Of a stretch of DNA of 64,000 bases, positions 17,470 to 24,641 are shown in pieces. A program made the translations under genes and the position numbers. This stretch comes from Lineus longissimus. Taxonomy: Eukaryota; Nemertea; Pilidiophora; Heteronemertea; Lineidae. Each line of letters opens with the position of its first letter. The stretch's first letter is position 1. The stretch spans positions 2,234,001 to 2,298,000 of the forward strand of contig NC_088322.1 of assembly GCF_910592395.1 (NCBI RefSeq), written 5' to 3'. A model generated the notes under the pieces. It made no database searches and was not told the DNA's origin. It saw only the letters and a list, made by a program, of their open reading frames with translations.

Positions 17470-17613
17470 AGCTTGTTTACTGCGTATGTTGTTACATGTT
17501 ACAATGAAAGATGTCGTTGACAATCGGTTGCCAAGGATGACAACTTCCTGTTGTGATTGTTGTCATTGTACAACGAGCAAACAAGTGTTTGCCGGTTGTT
17601 ATCAAAACAAACT

Positions 17614-17956
17614 GTCATCGTTTGCGCATGTTCGTTGCCAAGATGACAGTTTATTGTGGGTAACGAACATGCCACCTAGAGTGTATGTGCATGATCAAGC
17701 CAACACACCGCATTATTGGCCGGTAAAACAGGCAAAAACAACATTGTAACAGTCTCGCTAGCTAGTATGGCGAAATGACAGATCTCCAAGTGCTTTCCCT
17801 AATGATATGTGAGCTAGGTGATGACGTCATGGCCGGGAATTTTGAACTTCTGGTAGTCAATGCTTCAGAGAAATAACAAGATGCATGTGGAACCATGTGT
17901 TTTTTAGAGGCCTGCTCTTGGAACTATTATTAATTTCACGAGTAAATAAATACAAG
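17614..17956 (+). other. MCP upstream region of Polinton B
   Basis: No gene. It contains a perfect TGACGTCA palindrome (17822-17829), a CRE/ATF-type site, about 127 bp before the MCP start, and the AT-rich leader GTAAATAAATACAAG immediately before the ATG. Whether the site is used is unknown. Confidence 0.4.
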
Positions 17957-19213
17957 ATGGCCACTGGATATTTATTAAATACAGATAGAGCACATAGAAT
18001 TCCACTCGGTTTGAAAGCTGAGAGGCAGCATCACATCATTACTCATAATCCCTCTTCTGCTAATCCCAAAGAAACTTTGTATGTTAGAATACCGGCATTG
18101 AGGGAGAATACATTTTTTGTACCTAAATCTCTTTATTTGTCTGCTGATGTAACCATTTCTGGTGATTCTAAAAATAGTGTTGTAAATAATCTTGGTAGAA
18201 ATCTAATCTCAAAGATGGTGGTTAAGTGGGGAACAGAGCAGATATTTGACCTTGACGAATACAGCCATTTTTCTACATTTAAAGATCTGTGGCTAACTGG
18301 AGAAGAAAGAAATGATAGAGTTTTTCAGGGTATTCAGTCAAAAAATCTTAGAGAATTAAGATCGGGAGTAGCTGAAGCTGATGTCACTGGTGAAACAGCT
18401 AATGAAAAGACACTAAAGGAAGTGTTTGATAAGAAGTACAAAATACCATTAGATTTTGAATTATTCCACCATCATGCTCCATTTTACAAGTTTCCAATTC
18501 AAGAAGATGTGATTATTGAAATAACTTTAGCACCAAAGGAGGAAATCATAGTCACCGCAACCACAGCTAGCATGGGCTACAAACTTGAAAATATTTGTTT
18601 TGAATACGACACGGTTACTAATAAGATGATTGCAAATCAACTGAGCAACAAGTACAACTCTGGTTTCTCAATATTTTATGATTGGGTAGACCATTTTAAA
18701 ACAGTTAATGTTACTGCTAATGAAACACTGATTAATGAGAACATCAACTTTCCAAGAATGTCAATTAAAGGATTATTGTTATTATTTGTGTCTGACTATG
18801 TAGATGGAGCTAGAGATTCAGAGAAGTTTGAAAACCTTAACATAAGTAAAGTACAAATCACAATTGAGGGTGTTGCCAATCAGGTGTTCCCAGAAGGAAT
18901 GAGAATGATGAATCAATGGGAGGAGATCAAGAAACACTTCATGTCTGAAGATTTGAAGAAAACTCATGACTGTAACATGACAATGGAGAAATACTATGGT
19001 GATTCTAATCACTATGGTCTTTGGTTGGACCTGAGAACTACTGAGGACAATAGATTACACGGATCGGGCAAAAAGCTTCAAAACACTAAAGATGGTATTC
19101 AATTATCTATTACAAAGAAATCTGGAAAGGGACCATACAAAATGCACATATTCGTGGTTTCTGATGCCCAGGTAAACATCCAGAATTCTCAGATTGCTTC
19201 ACTCCAGCACTAA
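17957..19213 (+). CDS. MCP: Polinton/adintovirus major capsid protein (hexon-like), copy B
   Basis: 418 aa from the ATG at 17957 (context AAGATGG; an ATG further upstream at 17885 would add an unrelated leader and is not used in copy D). Assigned as the double-jelly-roll major capsid protein from its size, beta-rich character and position as first gene in front of the penton-like, ATPase and integrase genes. Copy D starts identically but has lost about 110 internal codons. The stop codon TAA is the loop of a hairpin (19205-19220). No frameshift or stop seen, so this copy is intact. Confidence 0.75.
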   Translation: MATGYLLNTDRAHRIPLGLKAERQHHIITHNPSSANPKETLYVRIPALRENTFFVPKSLYLSADVTISGDSKNSVVNNLGRNLISKMVVKWGTEQIFDLDEYSHFSTFKDLWLTGEERNDRVFQGIQSKNLRELRSGVAEADVTGETANEKTLKEVFDKKYKIPLDFELFHHHAPFYKFPIQEDVIIEITLAPKEEIIVTATTASMGYKLENICFEYDTVTNKMIANQLSNKYNSGFSIFYDWVDHFKTVNVTANETLINENINFPRMSIKGLLLLFVSDYVDGARDSEKFENLNISKVQITIEGVANQVFPEGMRMMNQWEEIKKHFMSEDLKKTHDCNMTMEKYYGDSNHYGLWLDLRTTEDNRLHGSGKKLQNTKDGIQLSITKKSGKGPYKMHIFVVSDAQVNIQNSQIASLQH

Positions 19214-19234
19214 GGTGCTGCAAGAACAAAGTTC
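19205..19234 (+). terminator. Double hairpin over the MCP stop codon (B)
   Basis: CAGCAC-TAAG-GTGCTG (stop codon TAA in the loop) followed after 3 nt by GAAC-AAA-GTTC. Present identically placed in copy D (63206-63235). It may be a 3'-end or termination signal; the second hairpin has the same shape as the 27-bp elements. Confidence 0.5.
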
Positions 19235-19264
19235 TCTACAACATTAGATTTTCATCCTAATTAA

Positions 19265-19501
19265 ATGGATACACCTGGAAAGAAAGATATCATGAATACA
19301 CTGTATCAATGTTTACTATTGGCATCAACAACAATTGGTTACTCTATGTTACTGAAAAGGTTCTTGAGAATCAATATCGGTCCCCCAAGTCAGGCCAACC
19401 TAGAGGAAATTATTAAACTGGGTGGAACTGTAGCTATTAGTAATGGAACATTAGAGTACCTTTACGATCAAGGAATCCTACCCAGAAATATTATGAAGTA
19501 A
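19265..19501 (+). CDS. 78-aa conserved Polinton protein, copy B
   Basis: Starts at TAAATGG between MCP and the penton-like gene. One hydrophobic segment (about residues 11-28, LLLASTTIGYSMLL) precedes a short soluble tail ending NIMK. Copy D has an almost identical version (63327-63563), so it is a real, conserved small gene. Probably a small membrane or virion protein; function unknown. Confidence 0.75.
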   Translation: MDTPGKKDIMNTLYQCLLLASTTIGYSMLLKRFLRINIGPPSQANLEEIIKLGGTVAISNGTLEYLYDQGILPRNIMK

Positions 19502-19520
19502 GAATAATTTACTTAACTAA

Positions 19521-20267
19521 ATGGTAACTGTAATGAACATCGATTCCAGCGACTACCCGGATCAGAGTTCAAGTGATTTAACAGTCAATCTCAAGACTGA
19601 AATTCAAGATGCATGTAGCATCACTTTAACATTTGCAGTAATACCTTGTACATTTTACAACATCAGTGCGGCCAGGGAGAATAACCGAATCAAAGTTAAG
19701 GGGTTTGATGTGGCAGAGATTACGCTACCAGATGGTCTCTATGACCTAAAGAGCTTTTCAAAAGTATTTGCGGAGAAGTTGAAAGAAAATAGTATGAGTC
19801 GAGGTGCTGTCAGATTTGACCTTGAAGAACCAACAGGTAAGGCCATATTAAAGTTCCTAAAGAGAAAAAATGAGGAGCATTATCAGATCTATTTTCTTGG
19901 TAAGAGCAATGAGTTATTTGGCATGAAAACAGAATGGCCTTACCCTTTAGACAATAAAAGTAAGGATGATGTTGTAAGCGAGAAACCCATCAATTTTAGA
20001 CCAATTAACCATTTTGTTTTTCACTGTGACATAATCGAATCTACTAGTGTATTAAGTAATGGTGACACATCTGATATGCTAACCACAAGAACAATAAAAG
20101 AAGCTAATTTTGGGGATTTATTAGCATACACCTTTGAGAAACCAATAACAATTCCCTGTAAACCAAGATTCAATAAGCTGAATATTCGCTTAACGGATGA
20201 AAAAGGTGACATCATCGATCTTAATGGTCATGATGTACAGTACCAATTGGTATTAACACATCATTGA
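19521..20267 (+). CDS. Penton-like minor capsid protein, copy B
   Basis: 248 aa, TAAATGG start. It has an N-terminal SSDYPDQSSSDLTVNL pattern and many alternating hydrophobic strands, and a final strand pair (LNIRLTDEKGDII...VQYQLVLTHH). Size, position after MCP and strand pattern fit the single-jelly-roll penton-base homologue of Polintons. The 316-aa protein beyond PolB has the same start and end pattern and is a likely paralogue. No lesion seen. Confidence 0.65.
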   Translation: MVTVMNIDSSDYPDQSSSDLTVNLKTEIQDACSITLTFAVIPCTFYNISAARENNRIKVKGFDVAEITLPDGLYDLKSFSKVFAEKLKENSMSRGAVRFDLEEPTGKAILKFLKRKNEEHYQIYFLGKSNELFGMKTEWPYPLDNKSKDDVVSEKPINFRPINHFVFHCDIIESTSVLSNGDTSDMLTTRTIKEANFGDLLAYTFEKPITIPCKPRFNKLNIRLTDEKGDIIDLNGHDVQYQLVLTHH

Positions 20268-20288
20268 AATTAAATTCGTTGAAATTAA

Positions 20289-20747
20289 ATGGCTGGCATT
20301 GGCATGTTATTTGGATCTGCAATAATCAATGGATTAGCATTTACTGGATCTGGTTACCTTTTCAAGTCACTAGATAAAAACGGTTATGAAGCTGAAGTGA
20401 AAAGACATGATTTGGCTCAGGAGCAATTACAAAAAGCTTCAACCGAATGGGAGGAGCATAGAAAAAGTACTATTGACTTTGTTAATCTTGAATTAAAGAG
20501 AGAAAGAGACGCTTCTATTGATTTTAACAATACTGATTCAGCACTTACTGTTTACAATCATTTACATCCCGATAGAACTATAGTACTACCTCAGAGACCA
20601 CAATTAAGTGATTATTACCAACCTAGTGATGAAATGAAGAAATACGAGTACCTATGGATTATCCTAAGACTTAGTGGTTTAGGATTAATAATTTATTATT
20701 TTACTAGGGTTAAAAAGACTAAGACCATTGATGAGAAGCGGGACTAA
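20289..20747 (+). CDS. 152-aa protein with two membrane segments, copy B
   Basis: TAAATGG start. An N-terminal Gly-rich hydrophobic segment (residues 3-24), a charged helical middle (KRHDLAQEQLQKA), a Pro-rich LPQRPQL and a second membrane segment near the C-terminus (IILRLSGLGLIIYYF). It lies between the penton-like and ATPase genes. No named family; probably a virion membrane protein. Confidence 0.65.
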   Translation: MAGIGMLFGSAIINGLAFTGSGYLFKSLDKNGYEAEVKRHDLAQEQLQKASTEWEEHRKSTIDFVNLELKRERDASIDFNNTDSALTVYNHLHPDRTIVLPQRPQLSDYYQPSDEMKKYEYLWIILRLSGLGLIIYYFTRVKKTKTIDEKRD

Positions 20748-20789
20748 GATTTTTGATGTGAAAGAGTAAATCCAAATGGATGTTGTAGT

Positions 20790-21365
20790 CTAATGATCAG
20801 TTTTGATCCTTTTTTTCATCTTAAGTTCTTCTATGTAGTACTGTCTTTTCTCCTTAGGAATAACACTGTTTTCTTCTAAGGCATCTTTCATGGCTGATTC
20901 ATCCTTATTAAAAAATAATACTAAAATTCTTATGTTCTCTCTGTAGTCCTTGACAACTGAATTGTACTTCTGAACTAGTAACCAAACAGTAAGATTGTAG
21001 TGCCTGCCAGAAAAGGCAAGATTACATAACTCCGACACCTTCTTTTTTGTGTCTCTCAAATTAGCACAGTCATCAATTAGGAATAATGTGTTAGAACCAG
21101 CAAAGGTCAGAGTAGCAAATTGAAGCACAAGGTCCAAATTACTGGCCACCGCTTTGGGATTAACTATGTAGACGCTCTTGTCTTGGTAAATCCATTTCCT
21201 GTCATATGTCTTATTGTTGAAATATGTTGGACAGAAAATGACTATGTTTTGGAATTTGTGTCGATACTCCTTTTCTAAGAGGTCAAGGGCAAAATATGTC
21301 TTACCACAATTGGTGACACCAGAAATTAGCATGTTATGTGGCTCGTAAATAAATACTTCACCCAT
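20790..21365 (-). CDS. FtsK/HerA-type genome-packaging ATPase, copy B
   Basis: 191 aa. Walker A GVTNCGKT at residues 16-23, Walker B hhhhDD as TLFLIDDC near 92-99, followed by a Gln/Asn-containing sensor strand (VWLLVQKYN). These are features of the A32-like packaging ATPases of Polintons and large DNA viruses. It is somewhat short for the family, so the C-terminus may be trimmed; it ends KRIKTDH. It starts back to back with the integrase gene; the two start codons share the palindrome CATTTAAATG. Confidence 0.85.
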   Translation of the reverse strand: MGEVFIYEPHNMLISGVTNCGKTYFALDLLEKEYRHKFQNIVIFCPTYFNNKTYDRKWIYQDKSVYIVNPKAVASNLDLVLQFATLTFAGSNTLFLIDDCANLRDTKKKVSELCNLAFSGRHYNLTVWLLVQKYNSVVKDYRENIRILVLFFNKDESAMKDALEENSVIPKEKRQYYIEELKMKKRIKTDH

Positions 21366-21372
21366 TTAAATG
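21363..21372. promoter_or_regulatory. Shared divergent start palindrome CATTTAAATG
   Basis: The ATPase ATG (reverse strand) and integrase ATG are separated by only TTAA. Both genes thus begin with TAAATG on their own strand, leaving no room for a conventional separate 5' leader. Confidence 0.6.
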
Positions 21373-22464
21373 GATGTAAAGGATGACACACAGCAGTATC
21401 TAAGGGATTTGTACTACAACCACGTGAGTCCCGTGGCTTACAGTTCTTTGAGTAAGATGTGGAAACAGGTCAAGGAAGATGGTAAACTTATTAAACAAAA
21501 AGAAGTTAAAGAATTTCTAGAAACACTACCAACTCACCAACTACACAAACCGGCCATTAAGAAATTCACCTTCAGGAAAACAATGGTATCGTACATCGAT
21601 CAACAGTGGCAAGCCGACCTGGTTGACATGCAGAAATTCGAGAGTAAGAATAAAGGTTTCAGATTCATTTTGACAGTCATAGATCTATTCAGTCGTTTTT
21701 CTTGGGCTATGGCCGTTAAGAGCAAGAGAGGAGAAGAAATCAGAGATGCATTTAAAGTGATATTTGAGGAAGCTAAACCAGAAAAGATCCAGTTTGATGA
21801 CGGTACAGAATTCTACAACAAACACTTCAAGGAAATCTTAACAGAAAATGACATAGAATGGTTCTCTACAAAATCTGATAAGAAGGCAGCGGTAGTAGAA
21901 AGATTCAACAGGACTCTTAAAGAAAAAATGTGGCGTTATTTCACTGCTAAGGAGACAGACAAGTGGATTGACGTACTGGATGACTTGGTCAGTGGCTACA
22001 ACAACACATTTCACTCATCAATAGGTATGAAACCTGTAGACGCCAGAAAGATGGAAAACGAAGGAGCTGTGTGGTACAATCTTTACGGTCTACATCTTAA
22101 AGAAACCTTTGGTGATCCAAAGTACAAAGTAGGTGACAGTGTAAGAATTTCAAAGTACAAGTCCATTTTCGGTAAAGGTTACATGCCCAACTTCACTGAG
22201 GAAGTATTCCAAATCAAACAGATCATCTTCACTCATCCAATCGTCTACAAACTTGAAGATTACCATAAAGAGGAAATTCAAGGATATTTCTATGAAGAGG
22301 AATTGAGTTATGTTCCTAATCCTGACCAGCTAGAGTACAAGATCGAGAAAATCTTGAGGTACAAGACCAGTAAAGGCAAGAAATATGGATTAGTGAAGTG
22401 GAAGGGATACAGTGATACATTCAATGAATGGTTACCAGTTTCTGATATCAAATCATTGAAATGA
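21370..22464 (+). CDS. INT: Polinton integrase with chromodomain, copy B
   Basis: 364 aa. Retroviral-type D,D,E core: D in QADLVDM (about residue 83), D in QFDDGTEF (about 140) and E in VERFNRTL (about 178). A C-terminal chromodomain (about 325-364) carries the aromatic cage pattern LVKWKGYSDTFNEWLP. This is the chromodomain integrase that defines Polintons and inserts the element with a short target duplication. No stop or frameshift, so apparently intact. A possible AATAAA polyadenylation signal overlaps the stop (22465-22470). Confidence 0.95.
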   Translation: MDVKDDTQQYLRDLYYNHVSPVAYSSLSKMWKQVKEDGKLIKQKEVKEFLETLPTHQLHKPAIKKFTFRKTMVSYIDQQWQADLVDMQKFESKNKGFRFILTVIDLFSRFSWAMAVKSKRGEEIRDAFKVIFEEAKPEKIQFDDGTEFYNKHFKEILTENDIEWFSTKSDKKAAVVERFNRTLKEKMWRYFTAKETDKWIDVLDDLVSGYNNTFHSSIGMKPVDARKMENEGAVWYNLYGLHLKETFGDPKYKVGDSVRISKYKSIFGKGYMPNFTEEVFQIKQIIFTHPIVYKLEDYHKEEIQGYFYEEELSYVPNPDQLEYKIEKILRYKTSKGKKYGLVKWKGYSDTFNEWLPVSDIKSLK

Positions 22465-22505
22465 AATAAAGTCTCTAAAGTGACTTAAGTCACAAGAACA
22501 AGTTC
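22465..22505 (+). terminator. AATAAA plus twin palindromes after integrase
   Basis: AATAAA at 22465-22470 is followed by the perfect palindrome GTGACTTAAGTCAC (22480-22493) and GAACAAGTTC (22496-22505). The arrangement parallels the double hairpin at the MCP 3' end and suggests a transcript-end signal. Confidence 0.45.
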
Positions 22506-22542
22506 GAAAAACGCAATTAAAAAAAAAATGTCCTACTAAATA

Positions 22543-23478
22543 ATGAAAGAAATGGAGGGAGAAATATTTAATGCTACTGTCAATGTGTATCAGCAACAAC
22601 CTATGTATCAGCAGCAACCTATGTTTCAGCAGCAACCTATGTATCAGCAACAACCAGTAATTTCAGGACCTACTGTGTTTCGTGTTAAATGCTACGAAAA
22701 GAAACCTGAAATTAAATTTGGAAAGAACAGACGTAATAAACTACTTGATTACTGTAAAGAATGTGGTTCAACTGAAATCAAGGGATGTAATAAATGTTAT
22801 GAAAATAAATTACTAAGTGATGGTGAATTTGGTAAAAATGGAAATAGAGGTAACTGTAGATCATGTTTTAATTCATATTACAAAAAGGATTACCTTGACC
22901 AAAATGGTAATAGAGACAGACACAAAATTAGGGTTGGTCTTAACCGCATTTCTAAGGGAGAGTGTACTGGTAATTCATCATTCAATCTAGGATGTACAGA
23001 CAGTTTCTTCTCACAGTGGTTAGAGTACCAGAGGAGTCTATCTCCAATAGTAGAAGAAGAGTTGGATCATGTCTTACCAATCAAGGAATTCAAAGATAAA
23101 CCTGAACTGTGCTTTGCTTGGTTTAACATGAGACCAATGGAAAAGACAGAAAACAGACAGAAGAGTGCTACAGTAGACTACACACTATTTAAGGATCAAT
23201 TGGATAGGTCAATGGATTTCATGGTAAAAATGAGAAGTGAAAACTGGTTTGTCTCTCGAGATCAGAATGTGATACCAGATTGGAAAACAGTGATATCACA
23301 GCATTTCGCGGATTATCTTTGTGATGAAAATATGATTTTGCTTAATAAATTATCTAATTTGAATAACAACATGAGAATGAACCAGAACATCAACATATGT
23401 AGTATGACAGAAATGATAAACGAGATGATTAAGTTGAGTAATAGACTTAATAGAAATTTACTCTTTGCAGTGAATTGA
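22543..23478 (+). CDS. HNH-type zinc-binding nuclease candidate, copy B
   Basis: 311 aa. It begins with four 18-bp repeats encoding YQQQPM. Then come CxxC pairs (CKECG, CNKC, CRSC) that can bind zinc, and an HNH-like segment: ELDHVLPI, then NMRPM, then KTENRQKSA. The order D-H, N, N/K is that of HNH endonucleases. The start may be the ATG at 22543 (TAAATAATG) or the next one at 22552. It lies directly after integrase. Possible roles are genome processing or a homing-type activity; this is inference. Confidence 0.6.
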   Translation: MKEMEGEIFNATVNVYQQQPMYQQQPMFQQQPMYQQQPVISGPTVFRVKCYEKKPEIKFGKNRRNKLLDYCKECGSTEIKGCNKCYENKLLSDGEFGKNGNRGNCRSCFNSYYKKDYLDQNGNRDRHKIRVGLNRISKGECTGNSSFNLGCTDSFFSQWLEYQRSLSPIVEEELDHVLPIKEFKDKPELCFAWFNMRPMEKTENRQKSATVDYTLFKDQLDRSMDFMVKMRSENWFVSRDQNVIPDWKTVISQHFADYLCDENMILLNKLSNLNNNMRMNQNINICSMTEMINEMIKLSNRLNRNLLFAVN

Positions 23479-23505
23479 TTTGACTTTGTCTTTTGACTTA
23501 ATTAA

Positions 23506-23823
23506 ATGAGCATAACTTTGGGTTACACTAAAAGACCAAAGAATTGGAAAGATAGGTTAGAACACTTTTACAAAAAACTAGATGAGCTTGACAAGCAAGA
23601 CGTGGAGAATCCACCAGTTGTGGAGAATCCACCAGTTGTGGAGAATCCACCAGTTGTGGAGAATCCACCAGTTGTGGAGAATCCACCTTCTAGGCCTAGG
23701 AGATCTACTTCAGGCAGTACTTTGTCCTCAGCAAAAGAGTTGAGCTTTGATCCAAGGATAAAGCCCTCTAATGCTAATAGTAATAAACTTATTTCTGGTG
23801 TTGATTCTAGTTTTTCACATTAG
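23506..23823 (+). CDS. 105-aa repeat protein (VVENPP repeats), copy B
   Basis: Starts at TAAATGA. A charged N-terminus is followed by five VVENPP-type hexapeptides (about 23602-23690) and a Ser-rich tail ending SFSH. Each 18-bp repeat contains GTGGA-GAA-TCCAC, a mini-hairpin. Copy A's homologue (1-131) has different 18-bp repeats in the same place. Function unknown. Confidence 0.65.
   Translation: MSITLGYTKRPKNWKDRLEHFYKKLDELDKQDVENPPVVENPPVVENPPVVENPPVVENPPSRPRRSTSGSTLSSAKELSFDPRIKPSNANSNKLISGVDSSFSH
23602..23690 (+). repeat. Five 18-bp tandem repeats, each a mini-hairpin
   Basis: Period 18 from 23602. Each unit folds as a 5-bp stem with a GAA loop and encodes VVENPP. Confidence 0.85.
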
Positions 23824-23842
23824 TTTTTTTAAACTTAATTAA

Positions 23843-24514
23843 ATGGAAGACAGAAGTACGCTTTATCCTGATTTGAGTAATGAACAGAATACCGGGACAG
23901 TAAACCCGGACTACGTCCAGAGAGTTCAACCAGACCCTCAGTCTTTCAGGCTTAATGCAATTAGTGATGTTAAGAAGTTCTTTGAGTGCGAAATTGAATG
24001 CAGGAGAAAGATATTTTTAAAATACAAAAAAGCTTTTGATGTGATTACTGGCATAAGCCATTTCCTTAATTTTGCCAGCATTGCAGCTGGCTCTGTTGGT
24101 GTTTCCGCTCTAGCTGGTGTCATCACGGCTCCGATAGGTTCAGCTCTGGGTGGCGTAACAATAGGTAGTGCCATTATTTCATCGGCCTTAGGCTGGGAGA
24201 AAAAGAATATTCTAAGGAAAATTGAAAAGCATGAGAAGATAAGCATGTTGGCCATTTCCAAACTGAACACAATCAATGATTTGGTCAGTAAAGCCTTAAC
24301 CGATTCTCACATATCTACAGAGGAATTCGGTTTAATACTCAAGGAGAAGGAGAAATACATTTCGATGAAAAAGGCCATTAGGAAAAAACAAAGGGAGACC
24401 AATTCCAATGTCGATGTAGAGTCTCTCAAAAAAACCTTTTTAGAACAAGGAAAAAAGATAGCTCAGACAGAGATGCTAGAAAAACTAAAAGTTCAGTTAA
24501 TCAAACAGGACTAA
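23843..24514 (+). CDS. Two-TM glycine-rich protein with candidate -1 frameshift tail, copy B
   Basis: 223 aa, TAAATGG start. Hydrophobic hairpin at about residues 80-122, then a Lys/Glu-rich region. The slippery heptamer A_AAA_AAG is in phase at 24451-24457. Shifting -1 there gives an open frame to 24625-24627, with the same His/Tyr-rich, PSAP-ending tail as copy A. N-terminal differences from A include a PDYV segment at a CCGGACTACGTCC hairpin. Confidence 0.75.
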   Translation: MEDRSTLYPDLSNEQNTGTVNPDYVQRVQPDPQSFRLNAISDVKKFFECEIECRRKIFLKYKKAFDVITGISHFLNFASIAAGSVGVSALAGVITAPIGSALGGVTIGSAIISSALGWEKKNILRKIEKHEKISMLAISKLNTINDLVSKALTDSHISTEEFGLILKEKEKYISMKKAIRKKQRETNSNVDVESLKKTFLEQGKKIAQTEMLEKLKVQLIKQD

Positions 24515-24641
24515 ATAGTCCTAATCCTAATGTGGTGTATCACTATCACTATCACCATGACTTCGGTGTTAGGGGTGAATTTTCGCCAGTGCCACTACCA
24601 TCAGCGCCACCATATTCATTAGTTTAAGAAAGATTTTGCAC
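24515..24641 (+). other. -1 frame tail (to 24627) ending in PSAPPYSLV
   Basis: No ATG in this frame. It is conserved with copy A (796-926) and open only after a stop upstream in the -1 frame near 24378. The short remainder leads into the PolB 3' end. Confidence 0.55.

Larger units (their letters stand above)
17022..17613 (+). repeat. Left terminal inverted repeat of Polinton B
   Basis: It runs from the AGAAT tip through the terminal hairpin (17023-17161), the block with CTCAATGGGTTAATG and a tRNA-like sequence (17401-17469). It matches, inverted, B's right end 54088-52544 once the MITE there is excluded. The inner boundary is set where the two ends stop matching (near 17613). Confidence 0.75.

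Noticed and set aside
17822-17829. CRE/ATF site as proven MCP promoter element
   Set aside because: A single 8-bp palindrome with no conserved counterpart upstream of MCP in copy D; mentioned only as a possibility.
17885-17956. Upstream ATG of the MCP frame as the true start
   Set aside because: It adds a 24-residue leader not present in copy D, where the gene starts at the equivalent of 17957.
23602-23690. CRISPR-like array
   Set aside because: Contiguous 18-bp coding repeats with no spacers, in a eukaryotic element.
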